This document shows positions 34,056-43,193 of a stretch of 64,000 nucleotides of DNA, in pieces. The translations under genes were made by a program, and so were the position numbers. The notes below the pieces were generated by a model. That model had not been told where the DNA came from and ran no database searches. It was given only the letters and a program-made list of their open reading frames with translations. How positions within the stretch are numbered: position 1 is the first letter of the stretch; each line of letters begins with the position of its first letter. This stretch comes from Candidatus Limimonas egerieequi. Its GTDB lineage: Bacteria > Bacillota > Clostridia > Oscillospirales > Acutalibacteraceae. The DNA is taken from positions 1 to 64,000 of the forward strand of contig JAGHVH010000010.1 of the NCBI GenBank assembly GCA_018064455.1. The letters are read 5' to 3'.

Positions 34056-37022
34056 TTGGAAAATAAACCAGTAAACGGCGGTCAACCGGGAAATAACGGT
34101 GGACGACAGCCGGGAAATGCAGGTAGACAGAGAAGCCTGCTTTCAACACTCATATCACTTTTGATGGTAGCTTTGATGGTCGGCCTTTTGTGGTCTGCTC
34201 TCAAAGTTGACACTAAAAAAGCTGATGATGAGTACTATCAAGTAATTCAATACTTTGATCAGGGTAAGGTTAAGGAATATGACCTAAACCTTGGCACAAG
34301 AAAACTTACTTACGTACTTCGTGGTGAAAAGGATAAGAGGACATATACTGTTCCGAGTTATGAGCTCTTTATCGCTGATGTACACGATGACGTTCGTGAG
34401 TACAATGCAAAGCACCCAACAGATCCAATCAAGATGAACTATGAATCAGGCTCATCTAACTATTGGATTTCACAGATGTTACCAATGGTTGGTATGCTCG
34501 TACTTATGGGAATCATGCTCTATTGGCTCGTCAAGAAGATGGGCAACACAATGATGGATGATACCAAGCGTACAATGGCCTTTGGTAAAGCTCGCCTCAA
34601 GACAGGCGAGGATGGCCGTAAGACAACGTTTGAGGATGTTGCAGGTCTTGATGAGGAAAAAGAGGACCTTGAAGAAATCGTTGAATTCCTCAAAAACCCA
34701 CAAAAATTTAATGACCTTGGTGCACGTATACCAAAGGGCGTACTCCTTGTAGGCCCTCCTGGCACAGGTAAAACATTGCTTGCACGTGCAGTAGCAGGCG
34801 AGGCTGACGCATCATTCCTTTCAATTTCAGGTTCTGACTTTGTTGAGATGTACGTCGGTGTCGGTGCTTCTCGTGTACGTGACCTTTTTGATAATGCAAA
34901 GAAGAATATCCCATCTATCGTATTTATCGATGAAATCGATGCTGTAGGTCGCCAGAGAGGCGCTGGTATGGGCGGTGGTCACGATGAACGTGAGCAGACT
35001 TTAAACCAGCTCCTTGTTGAGATGGATGGCTTCGGTGAGAACGCAGGCGTTATTATTATGGCTGCTACAAACCGTCCTGACATCTTGGACCCAGCACTCC
35101 TTCGTCCAGGACGTTTCGATAGACAGGTTACAGTAAACTATCCTGACGTAGTAGGCCGTGAGGCTATACTCAAAGTTCATGCTAGAAACAAGCCAATCGG
35201 TCCAGACGTACGTCTTGACGAGATTGCACGCGCGACTAGCGGCTTTACAGGTGCAGACCTTGAAAACCTTCTCAACGAGGCTGCACTCCTTTCCGCGCGT
35301 CGTGGCAAAAAGGCTATTACAAAGTATGAAATTGAAGAAGCTACAATTAAAGTAGTAGTAGGCACAGAGAAGAAGTCTAAGAAGATTACTGATGACGAGA
35401 AGAAACTCACTGCATATCATGAGGCTGGTCATGCTATAACAAACTTCTATCTTTCAACACTTGACCCTGTTCACCAGGTATCAATTATCCCACGCGGTAT
35501 GGCTGGTGGTTACACCATGTCACTTCCAAAGGATGACAAGTCATACATGTCCAAAAAGCAGATGCTCGATGAAATCGTATCATTACTCGGTGGTCGAGTA
35601 GCAGAGTCTATCATTCTTGGTGATATCTCAACAGGTGCTTCAAATGACATTGAACGTGCAACCAAGATTGCTCGTAATATGATTGTTAAATACGGTATGA
35701 GCGACAAGCTTGGCCCAATTTCATATACATCAGGTAACGAAGAAGTATTCATTGGTCGTGACTATGGTCATATCAAGAACTACTCAGAAGCTACTGCTTC
35801 AATCATCGACGAAGAGATTGAATCAATTGTTAATGACGCTTATGCTCGTGCTGACGAAATCCTTCGTCTTCACATAGACAAACTTCATCTCCTCGCTAAG
35901 TACTTGATGGCATATGAAAAGATTGATGGTATCTTATTCGAGCAACTCATGCTTGATCCTGATTTTGAGAAAAAACTCGACAGTGGCGAGATAGATACAA
36001 CTAAGACTCTCGCTGAGCGCACACTTGAGCGTGTTGAACTTCTTGCTAAGGATAAAGAGGAGATAGCTCCAGTACCTGAAGAAAAAATTGCTGAAAAGAT
36101 TCAAGAAATTGTTGAGGAACCAGCAGAACCTGTTCTCATCAATTCACCAGTAATTGAAAGCGAACTTTCAGATGATTCTTTGATGGAACTTCCAGAGGAA
36201 GTAATGGCGGAATCAGAAGAGGAACCACTTGAGCCACTCTTTACTGATTTTGCTGTTAAACCTAATGTTGTTATGACTGATGAAGGTGAAGTTGAACTTT
36301 CTGAGGCTGAACTCCAGCTCAAGCATGATATCGAAACAGGTGCTGTATTCTTTACAGATGACTCGATTCTTGCAAGTTCTACAATGGAACGTCCTGATGG
36401 CGAAGCAGACATCACTCCATCAGATTCGACAGTTGAAAGTGAACCTGAAACAGTCGAACCAGAGCCTGTTGAAGAACCTGAAGAAGAACCAATTGATGAA
36501 CCAATCGAGGAACCAGAGGAGCCTAAAGAAGAAGCTATTCCTCTTGCTCCTATTGATGATGATTTTCCAATAGAGGAGGAACTTCTTCCTCCAATTGATG
36601 CTCCACTCCCATTTGCTCCGGCAAGTGATGAGCCAGAGGAGACACTTCCAGTAGCTGATAACTATGAGGCTGACATCAACGACTATCTTTCTGATGAGGA
36701 AAAGGAGCCAGAGAAACCTAAAAAGGCTGTTATCAAGAAAAAGGGTAAAAAGCCAGTAGTTAAGGCTACACCTAAAAAGGCTGAGGACAAGAAATCTGAG
36801 CCAATTGTATTAGAGGAACCAAAAGAGGAAAAAACACATGCGCCACTTGTAGATGATTTGCCAGAGGGCAAGTTTGACTACTATGAGGGCGATGATGACA
36901 ACGGTGAGAGCGTTGGAACATTTACAGAAAATGATGAGATCTATGCTCTCTATGAACTTCTCAAAGCAACTCGTGATATACAGGATGATGAGGATGGAAA
37001 TCCTTTCGCTAAAAAGGACTAA
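34056..37022 (+). CDS. ftsH: ATP-dependent zinc metalloprotease FtsH with long acidic C-terminal tail
   Basis: A 988-residue membrane AAA protease, about 330 residues longer than usual. Two membrane segments (about residues 28-49 and 139-160) flank the outer domain. AAA motor: Walker A GPPGTGKT (233-240), [13 protein letters not shown], second region of homology RPGRFDRQ. Protease HEAGH at 455-459. After about residue 655 an acidic Pro/Glu-rich tail begins, with a Lys-rich patch ([20 protein letters not shown]) and a negatively charged end. Known FtsH degrades membrane and short-lived proteins; the tail is not part of the family. TTG start, after GAAGGAGGG. Terminator follows. Confidence 0.94.
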   Translation: MENKPVNGGQPGNNGGRQPGNAGRQRSLLSTLISLLMVALMVGLLWSALKVDTKKADDEYYQVIQYFDQGKVKEYDLNLGTRKLTYVLRGEKDKRTYTVPSYELFIADVHDDVREYNAKHPTDPIKMNYESGSSNYWISQMLPMVGMLVLMGIMLYWLVKKMGNTMMDDTKRTMAFGKARLKTGEDGRKTTFEDVAGLDEEKEDLEEIVEFLKNPQKFNDLGARIPKGVLLVGPPGTGKTLLARAVAGEADASFLSISGSDFVEMYVGVGASRVRDLFDNAKKNIPSIVFIDEIDAVGRQRGAGMGGGHDEREQTLNQLLVEMDGFGENAGVIIMAATNRPDILDPALLRPGRFDRQVTVNYPDVVGREAILKVHARNKPIGPDVRLDEIARATSGFTGADLENLLNEAALLSARRGKKAITKYEIEEATIKVVVGTEKKSKKITDDEKKLTAYHEAGHAITNFYLSTLDPVHQVSIIPRGMAGGYTMSLPKDDKSYMSKKQMLDEIVSLLGGRVAESIILGDISTGASNDIERATKIARNMIVKYGMSDKLGPISYTSGNEEVFIGRDYGHIKNYSEATASIIDEEIESIVNDAYARADEILRLHIDKLHLLAKYLMAYEKIDGILFEQLMLDPDFEKKLDSGEIDTTKTLAERTLERVELLAKDKEEIAPVPEEKIAEKIQEIVEEPAEPVLINSPVIESELSDDSLMELPEEVMAESEEEPLEPLFTDFAVKPNVVMTDEGEVELSEAELQLKHDIETGAVFFTDDSILASSTMERPDGEADITPSDSTVESEPETVEPEPVEEPEEEPIDEPIEEPEEPKEEAIPLAPIDDDFPIEEELLPPIDAPLPFAPASDEPEETLPVADNYEADINDYLSDEEKEPEKPKKAVIKKKGKKPVVKATPKKAEDKKSEPIVLEEPKEEKTHAPLVDDLPEGKFDYYEGDDDNGESVGTFTENDEIYALYELLKATRDIQDDEDGNPFAKKD

Positions 37023-37042
37023 AATGTCGTAAAATTCAACAA

Positions 37043-37074
37043 AAAGGGCGGCTTTTTGCCGCCCTTTATTTTGT
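37043..37074 (+). terminator. Terminator after ftsH
   Basis: Stem AAAGGGCGGC (37043-37052), loop TTTTT, GCCGCCCTTT (37058-37067), then ATTTTG. Confidence 0.9.
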
Positions 37075-37083
37075 TGTCTGTTC

Positions 37084-37128
37084 TTGACTTGACCACTATA
37101 TATGGTGTAAAATATTTATCTGTATAAT
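37084..37128 (+). promoter_or_regulatory. Promoter region of the topoisomerase pair
   Basis: Best pair: TTGACT (37084-37089), 18-base spacer, TAAAAT (37108-37113). A perfect TATAAT also lies at 37123-37128 but has no good -35. TTGAC occurs twice in tandem (TTGACTTGACC). Confidence 0.5.
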
Positions 37129-37147
37129 ACTGATATTCGGAGGAATT

Positions 37148-39133
37148 ATGGCAGTTTTGAAATCTGATTACGGCAATGATGATATTGCCCAACTTAAAGG
37201 CGCGGATCGAGTTCGTAAACGCCCTTCAGTTATCTTTGGTTCAGATGCCCTTGATGGTTGCGAACATGCTTTCTTTGAGATCCTTTCTAACTCAATAGAT
37301 GAGGCACGAGAGGGACACGGTAGCAAGATTGTTGTTACACGTTATCTTGATAAGTCCATAAGTGTTCAGGACTTTGGTCGTGGTATTCCAATGGAATACA
37401 ATGAGAAGGAAGAACAGTATAACTGGTACCTCGTATTCTGCGAGATGTATGCCGGTGGTAAATACGACACTAATGCTGCTGACTCAAACTATGGATTTTC
37501 TTTGGGTCTTAACGGCCTTGGCCTTTGCGCTACTCAGTACTCATCCGAGTACATGGACGCTGAGGTTAAACGTGATGGCAACATCTATAGGATGCATTTC
37601 GAAAAGGGTAATCCAGTGGGAGACCTCCAAAAAGAGCCATATTCTAAAAAGGACACAGGTACTACTATTACATGGAAGCCTGACCTTGAAGTATTCACCG
37701 ATATCAATATTCCTCTTGAGTATTTCCAAGACGCAATTCACCGTCAAGCAATAGTTAACTCTGGTGTTAAGTTTGTTTTGAAAGACCAGGTTGGTGGTAA
37801 TGCTTTCGAGACATATGAGTATTACTACGAAAAAGGCATTGTTGATTATATCAACGAAATTGCTGGCGATGAGACAATGACACAGGTTCAGTTCTGGGAG
37901 ACAGAACGCCGTGGTCGTGACCGTGATGATAGGGAAGAGTACAAAGTTAAGATTTCCTGCGCGGTTGCGTTCTCAAACAAGCATCAAATCAAGGAGTACT
38001 ACCACAATTCATCATGGCTTGAGCACGGCGGTTCTCCTGAAAAGGCTGCGCGTTCAGCCTTTGTATCACAGATTGATGCATATCTCAAAAACAACAACAT
38101 GTATAAAAAGGCCGACGGCAAGATTACAATGCAGGACATCGATGATTGCTTGCTCCTTGTAATTTCATCATTCTCGACCTTAACTTCATATGAAAACCAG
38201 ACCAAGAAGTCTATTACAAATAGCTTTATTCAAGAGGCTATGACAGACTTTTTCAAACACCAGCTCGAAGTTTACTTTATTGAAAACAAGGTGGATGCTG
38301 ACAAGATTTGTACACAGGTACTTATCAACATGCGCGCCCGTGTTCACTCCGAGCAGGCTAAGGTCTCTATCAAGAAATCACTCACGGCGTCAATGGATAT
38401 GACTAACCGTGTTCAGAAGTTTGTAGACTGTCGTACAAAGGACGTTTCACGCCGTGAAGTGTTCATAGTAGAGGGTGACTCTGCGCTCGGCTCATGTAAG
38501 CAGGCGCGCGACTCCGAGTTCCAGGCAGTTATCCCTGTAAGGGGTAAGATTCTCAACTGCATGAAATCGGACTACAACAAGATATTCAAGAGTGAAATTA
38601 TCACGGACCTTATCAAGGTCCTTGGTTGCGGTGTTGAGGTTGCAACCAAGACCAAGGAAATGAATCAGTTCTCACTTGATAACCTTCGCTGGGACAAGAT
38701 AATCATCTGTACCGATGCCGATGTCGATGGCTACCAAATTAGAACGCTTATCCTTGCAATGATTTATCGCCTTATGCCAACACTTATACGTGAGGGCAAG
38801 GTTTATATTGCCGAGTCTCCACTTTATGAGATTAGATGTAAGGACCAGGTATGGTTTGCTTACACAGAGGTTGAAAAGACAGAGGCTCTTGAAGAGATTG
38901 GCAATGCGAAGTATACAATTCAGCGTTCAAAAGGTCTTGGTGAAAATGACGCTGATATGATGTGGCTCACAACTATGAACCCAAAAACTCGTCGTCTTAT
39001 TCAAATTGATGAGTCAGAGGTTGAGCGCACACTTGAGACATTTGAAGTACTCCTTGGAGATGACCTCCAAGGTAGAAAGAACAAGATAGCAGAAGAGGGA
39101 TATTTGTACCTCGACATGCTTGATCTTCAGTAA
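37148..39133 (+). CDS. Type IIA topoisomerase ATPase subunit (ParE/GyrB-like, divergent)
   Basis: A 661-residue ATPase subunit. ATP site motifs: EILSNSIDEA, VQDFGRGIPM and the glycine loop YGFSLGLNGLGLCAT (divergent from the usual GGLHGVG). TOPRIM metal site: VEGDSALGSCKQARD and CTDADVDGYQ. The sequence departs from both housekeeping GyrB and standard ParE at several conserved positions (for example Leu in place of the second Gly of EGDSAGGS). It is followed after 14 bases by its partner. Most likely the topoisomerase IV type, which separates daughter chromosomes. A separate gyrase is probably elsewhere in the genome. Confidence 0.87.
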   Translation: MAVLKSDYGNDDIAQLKGADRVRKRPSVIFGSDALDGCEHAFFEILSNSIDEAREGHGSKIVVTRYLDKSISVQDFGRGIPMEYNEKEEQYNWYLVFCEMYAGGKYDTNAADSNYGFSLGLNGLGLCATQYSSEYMDAEVKRDGNIYRMHFEKGNPVGDLQKEPYSKKDTGTTITWKPDLEVFTDINIPLEYFQDAIHRQAIVNSGVKFVLKDQVGGNAFETYEYYYEKGIVDYINEIAGDETMTQVQFWETERRGRDRDDREEYKVKISCAVAFSNKHQIKEYYHNSSWLEHGGSPEKAARSAFVSQIDAYLKNNNMYKKADGKITMQDIDDCLLLVISSFSTLTSYENQTKKSITNSFIQEAMTDFFKHQLEVYFIENKVDADKICTQVLINMRARVHSEQAKVSIKKSLTASMDMTNRVQKFVDCRTKDVSRREVFIVEGDSALGSCKQARDSEFQAVIPVRGKILNCMKSDYNKIFKSEIITDLIKVLGCGVEVATKTKEMNQFSLDNLRWDKIIICTDADVDGYQIRTLILAMIYRLMPTLIREGKVYIAESPLYEIRCKDQVWFAYTEVEKTEALEEIGNAKYTIQRSKGLGENDADMMWLTTMNPKTRRLIQIDESEVERTLETFEVLLGDDLQGRKNKIAEEGYLYLDMLDLQ

Positions 39134-39147
39134 AAGGAGGGGGACAG

Positions 39148-41397
39148 ATGGCACCACGAAAACCAAAGCAGCCAGTGGTAAAGCATGAGGAAGAAAATCC
39201 TAATGCTCATATCTTGGGCGCCGGTGAAGTAGTCAATCAGCAGATTGTTGAAACGCTGGAGACAAACTATATGCCATACGCAATGAGCGTAATTATGTCT
39301 CGTGCCCTTCCAGAGATAGATGGTTTCAAACCATCACATCGTAAACTTCTCTATACCATGTACAAGATGGGTCTTTTGACTGGCGGACGAATTAAGTCCG
39401 CTAACATCGTTGGCCGTACTATGCAGCTTAACCCACACGGTGATGCTGCAATCTACGAGACAATGGTGCGTCTTGCTCGTGGCAACGAGGCTCTTTTGCT
39501 CCCTTACGTAGATTCAAAGGGTAACTTTGGTAAAGCATATTCAAGGAATATGGTTTACGCAGCGTCACGTTATACAGAGGCAAAGCTTGAACAGATATCA
39601 ACTGAGCTTTTCAGAGATATTGAAAAAGACACAGTTGATATGGTGGATAACTACGATGCAACTATGAAGGAACCAACACTTCTTCCTGTTACATTCCCAT
39701 CTATCCTTGTCAACAACAACAAGGGTATTGCCGTAGGTATGGCTTGTAATATCTGCTCCTTTAATTTGGAGGAGGTATGTGAGGCTACAATTGGCCTTAT
39801 CAAGGATAGCGACTATGACGTCTTTGAGGCTATTAAAGCGCCTGACTTCCCAAGCGGTGGTCAGATTCTCGTTGAGCCAGAAAAGCTCCGTGAAATCCTC
39901 ACAAAGGGCACAGGATCAATTCCTATTCGTTCAAAATACATATATGATAAGGCAAATAATTGTATTGATATTTATGAGATACCATATACAACATATGCTG
40001 AAGATATTATCGATAAGATTATCGAAAAGACTAAGAGCGGTGGACTCAAGGAAATTTCTGACGTACGTGATGAGACAGACAAGTCTGGCCTCAAGATTAC
40101 AATCGATTTAAAGCGTGGTACAGACCCTGACAAGCTCATGAAGAAGCTATTCAAGGCAACACCACTTCAGGATTCATTCCCTTGTAACTTCAATGTTTTG
40201 ATTGGTGGCTCTCCACAGGTGCTTGGCGTTAAGGAAATCCTTAACGAGTGGATTGCATTCCGTACGGAATGCGTTAAGCGTCGCGTATTCTTTGACCTTG
40301 ATAGAGCCGAGAAGAAGTTACACCTTTTGGAAGGTCTCCAAAAGATTCTTCTCGACATCGACAAGGCAATCAAGATAGTACGCGAGACAGAGGAGGAGTC
40401 AGAGGTTGTTCCAAACCTCATGATTGGCTTTGGAATCGACCAAATTCAGGCTGAATTTGTAGCTGAAATCAAACTCCGTCACCTAAATCGTGAGTATGTT
40501 ATGAAACGTCTTGCTGATGTTGACAAACTCCGCGAAGATATCGCAGATATGCAGGATATCTTAAACAGCAAGTCGCGAATTAAGAAGATTATTATCGCTG
40601 AACTTAAGGAAGTATCTTCCAAGTATGCACAGCCAAGAAAGTCTGAAATCATCTATGCCGATGAGGTAGAGGAAGATGAGGAAGAAGAAATCGAGAAGGT
40701 AGAAGACTACAAGCTTACAATCTTCCTTTCAGAGGCTGGTTACTTCAAAAAGATTACCCCTCAGTCACTCCGTATGAGTGGTGAGCAAAAGGTTAAAGAA
40801 GGCGACAAGATTATTAGAGTAGAGGAGAGCTCTAATGCTAAGGAACTTCTCTTCTTCACTAACAAGTGCCAGGTCTACAAGGCACGCGTTGCTGATTTCT
40901 CGGACTCTAGAGCGTCTTTACTCGGTGATTACATACCAACAGTCCTCGAATTTGATGAGGGTGAAGAAGTTAAATATATGGCCATCACAGACGATTTCAA
41001 AGGCTATATGCTCTTCTTCTTTGAAAATGGTAAGGTAGCAAAGGTTGATATGGAAGCATATGCAACCAAAACTAACCGTAAGAAACTTATCAAGGCTTAT
41101 GGTGCCAAGTCTCCACTTGTCACAGCTCTTTATGTTAAGGAAGACACAGAACTTGTACTTACAGCAAGTTCGGGTCGTATGCTTATCCTTAACACTGCTG
41201 TTATCGCTCCAAAGACAACCAAGGACACAATTGGTGTTGGCGTTATGACAATGAAGAAGGGCCAGCGCCTCATGGGTGTAAGACCATACGTAGAAGGTGA
41301 GTTTGCAAAGCCACATCGCTATCGTACTAAGAACTTACCAGCACTTGGCTCATTACCATCTGCAGAAGATACACAAGGAGAGCAATTATCCCTATAA
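39148..41397 (+). CDS. Type IIA topoisomerase cleavage subunit (ParC/GyrA-like, divergent)
   Basis: A 749-residue DNA cleavage subunit. Active-site Tyr142 lies in AASRYTEAKL, with Arg141 before it. The helix that binds quinolones reads NPHGDAAIYE, so the position of E. coli GyrA Ser83 is Ala and Asp87 is Glu. A long coiled-coil arm follows, then an acidic linker (EVEEDEEEEIEKVED) and a C-terminal propeller-like domain without a recognisable GyrA box, which favours a decatenase over a supercoiling gyrase. Good ribosome site AAAGGAGGGGG. Partner of the preceding gene. Confidence 0.87.
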   Translation: MAPRKPKQPVVKHEEENPNAHILGAGEVVNQQIVETLETNYMPYAMSVIMSRALPEIDGFKPSHRKLLYTMYKMGLLTGGRIKSANIVGRTMQLNPHGDAAIYETMVRLARGNEALLLPYVDSKGNFGKAYSRNMVYAASRYTEAKLEQISTELFRDIEKDTVDMVDNYDATMKEPTLLPVTFPSILVNNNKGIAVGMACNICSFNLEEVCEATIGLIKDSDYDVFEAIKAPDFPSGGQILVEPEKLREILTKGTGSIPIRSKYIYDKANNCIDIYEIPYTTYAEDIIDKIIEKTKSGGLKEISDVRDETDKSGLKITIDLKRGTDPDKLMKKLFKATPLQDSFPCNFNVLIGGSPQVLGVKEILNEWIAFRTECVKRRVFFDLDRAEKKLHLLEGLQKILLDIDKAIKIVRETEEESEVVPNLMIGFGIDQIQAEFVAEIKLRHLNREYVMKRLADVDKLREDIADMQDILNSKSRIKKIIIAELKEVSSKYAQPRKSEIIYADEVEEDEEEEIEKVEDYKLTIFLSEAGYFKKITPQSLRMSGEQKVKEGDKIIRVEESSNAKELLFFTNKCQVYKARVADFSDSRASLLGDYIPTVLEFDEGEEVKYMAITDDFKGYMLFFFENGKVAKVDMEAYATKTNRKKLIKAYGAKSPLVTALYVKEDTELVLTASSGRMLILNTAVIAPKTTKDTIGVGVMTMKKGQRLMGVRPYVEGEFAKPHRYRTKNLPALGSLPSAEDTQGEQLSL

Positions 41398-41404
41398 AAT
41401 CCTC

Positions 41405-41433
41405 TTGCATATTAATAATAACTATGTTAAAAT
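41405..41433 (+). promoter_or_regulatory. secG promoter
   Basis: -35 TTGCAT (41405-41410), 17-base spacer, -10 TAAAAT (41428-41433) with a TGT extended -10. Confidence 0.65.
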
Positions 41434-41476
41434 ACCTTAGTTGCTAAACGAATATCCGCTTTAAGGGGGTTAATAT

Positions 41477-41725
41477 ATGACACCATTACAGATGGTACTT
41501 GCAGTACTTCTTATTATTGTTTCTGTAATTTTGACAATTCTTGTTCTCCTTCAGAAGAACAGACAGGCTGATGCTTCTGCTGTTAACGGTAGCACATCAT
41601 CTTCATTCTTTGACAAGACACAGGGTCACAGCAAGGATGCAGCTTTATCAAAGCTCACAATTATCTTTGGTGCAATCTTGGTTGTACTTGTTATCGTAAC
41701 TATTGCTGTTACACTTTTCGTATAA
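41477..41725 (+). CDS. secG: Preprotein translocase subunit SecG
   Basis: An 82-residue protein with two hydrophobic segments (residues ~4-24 and ~55-80). The loop between them contains LLQKNRQADASAVNG and the family FFDKT-like segment. Size and pattern match SecG, which assists SecYE during protein export. ATG follows TTAAGGGGG. Flanked by its own promoter and a terminator. Confidence 0.92.
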   Translation: MTPLQMVLAVLLIIVSVILTILVLLQKNRQADASAVNGSTSSSFFDKTQGHSKDAALSKLTIIFGAILVVLVIVTIAVTLFV

Positions 41726-41731
41726 TTAAAT

Positions 41732-41756
41732 AGCGCCTAGTTACTAGGCGCTTTTA
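41732..41756 (+). terminator. Terminator after secG
   Basis: Stem GCGCCTAG (41733-41740), loop TTA, CTAGGCGC (41744-41751), then TTTTAAT. tRNA-Lys starts 5 bases later. Confidence 0.82.
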
Positions 41757-41760
41757 ATAT

Positions 41761-41836
41761 GATTCATTAGCTCAGTTGGCAGAGCACTTGACTTTTAATC
41801 AAGGTGTCCGGGGTTCGAATCCCCGATGAGTCACCA
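41761..41836 (+). tRNA. tRNA-Lys (TTT)
   Basis: Acceptor GATTCAT (41761-41767) pairs with ATGAGTC (41826-41832), A discriminator and encoded CCA (41834-41836). Anticodon stem CTTGA/TCAAG with loop CTTTTAA gives anticodon TTT. Second lysine tRNA in the window, complementing the CTT isoacceptor in the rRNA operon. Confidence 0.97.
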
Positions 41837-41871
41837 TAAGGACTAGGGATTTCCCTAGTCCTTATTTTTTT
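41837..41871 (+). terminator. Terminator after tRNA-Lys
   Basis: Stem TAAGGACTAGGG / CCCTAGTCCTTA with a small ATTT loop, followed by TTTTTTT. Starts directly after the CCA end. Confidence 0.92.
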
Positions 41872-41981
41872 GTCAAAATGCCAAAAGAAAGGTCGAAATA
41901 CTGTATATATTATTAATATGATTAGTAACCACTTTTTAGTATAATTAATGTGTATATACACTATGAGTTGGGGGTACAACT

Positions 41982-43187
41982 TTGGATAAGAATTTACTTA
42001 AATCCTATAGAGTAATCGGCCAAATATCAAATGTTATATCAAAGGTAGACAGCTTTGATGAGGCAATTAAGGCCAGCCTTAAGATTATGCTCGATAATTC
42101 AGCGGCTGACTATGCAGTAATTTGGTATGTTGGAAGTAATGATAAGGAACATTTGAAACCATACTATTGGATTTCTCCTGTTGACCTTTCTAAGAGATCT
42201 TATAAGGTTGGCACTGGTCCAATTGGTAAGGCATATAAGAAAAAATCTTCGGAAGTTATCCTTGATTTCCAGAAAAAGCCAGTTAAGAGCGTGGCATCTG
42301 ATTTTGAAGGAATTGAGATAGCATCTGTTGTATGCGCACCATTTGAGTTCGGTGTAGTTGAGTTCATCAAGACAACTGAATCTGGTCCATTCACAGAGGA
42401 TGAAGCAGAGATTTGTCAAATGCTCACGCTACTTACTGAAATTTCAATTAATGAAAACATTGAACTCCCAGATGATAGTGCTAATAAAAAAGTAATACTC
42501 TCTGTATCGGACGTTAAGAGAGAGTACCAAAATGGCGATATCATCACCAAGGTACTAAAGGGCGTTAATTTTGACGTATTCGAAGGCGAGTTCTTGTGCC
42601 TTCTTGGTGAGTCAGGCTGTGGTAAGTCAACAGTGCTCAATATTATCGGTGGTATGGATACTGCAACAAGCGGTACAATCAAGTATCTTGATACTGATTT
42701 GTCAACAGCATCCAAGAACGACCTCACAGTTTATAGGCGCGATAACATAGGTTTTATTTTCCAAAGTTACAACCTTATGCCAAACCTCAACATCAAACAG
42801 AATTTGGACCTTATAGCAGAGCTTGTAAAAGAGCCTCGCGATTCGGAAGAAGTGTTAAAGCTTGTTCATATGGATGAGAAAGCTCGTAACTATCCTTCCG
42901 AGCTCTCAGGCGGACAGCAACAACGCGTGTCTATCGCACGTGCACTCGTCAAGAACCCAAAGGTCATCCTGGCGGATGAGCCTACTGCGGCTCTTGACTA
43001 CGCAACGAGCATCGAAGTGCTTACAGCACTTGAGGACGTTGTTGCATCTGGCACAACTCTCGTTATGGTAACTCATAACGAGGAGATTACAAGAATGGCA
43101 AATAGGGTAATAAGACTCCGTGATGGCAAGGTTTATGAGGTTACAATTAACCATCATCCTGTTAAGGCAACGGAACTTGTTTGGTGA
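41982..43187 (+). CDS. GAF domain / ABC ATPase fusion
   Basis: A 401-residue cytoplasmic protein. Residues ~10-155 resemble a GAF small-molecule sensor ([20 protein letters not shown] … YAVIWYV … AFEFGVVEF-like core). Residues ~165-390 are an ABC ATPase of the LolD/MacB type with intact Walker [11 protein letters not shown]-loop FQSYNLM, signature LSGGQQQR, Walker [12 protein letters not shown] and H-loop VTHNEE. It should power the FtsX-type permease 6 bases downstream. The GAF domain suggests that ATPase activity responds to a ligand. TTG start, after GTTGGGGG. A TATAAT at 41940-41945 could be its -10 box, but the -35 is weak. Confidence 0.87.
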   Translation: MDKNLLKSYRVIGQISNVISKVDSFDEAIKASLKIMLDNSAADYAVIWYVGSNDKEHLKPYYWISPVDLSKRSYKVGTGPIGKAYKKKSSEVILDFQKKPVKSVASDFEGIEIASVVCAPFEFGVVEFIKTTESGPFTEDEAEICQMLTLLTEISINENIELPDDSANKKVILSVSDVKREYQNGDIITKVLKGVNFDVFEGEFLCLLGESGCGKSTVLNIIGGMDTATSGTIKYLDTDLSTASKNDLTVYRRDNIGFIFQSYNLMPNLNIKQNLDLIAELVKEPRDSEEVLKLVHMDEKARNYPSELSGGQQQRVSIARALVKNPKVILADEPTAALDYATSIEVLTALEDVVASGTTLVMVTHNEEITRMANRVIRLRDGKVYEVTINHHPVKATELVW

Positions 43188-43193
43188 TAGATT

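Noticed and set aside
36430-36530. Repeat-like GAACC/CAGAGG stretch in ftsH
   Set aside because: Explained by Glu-Pro-rich coding of the C-terminal tail; no unit is exact enough for a DNA repeat element.
41767-41979. A 70-codon minus-strand frame across tRNA-Lys and the next leader
   Set aside because: It runs through the tRNA gene and its terminator; an artefact.
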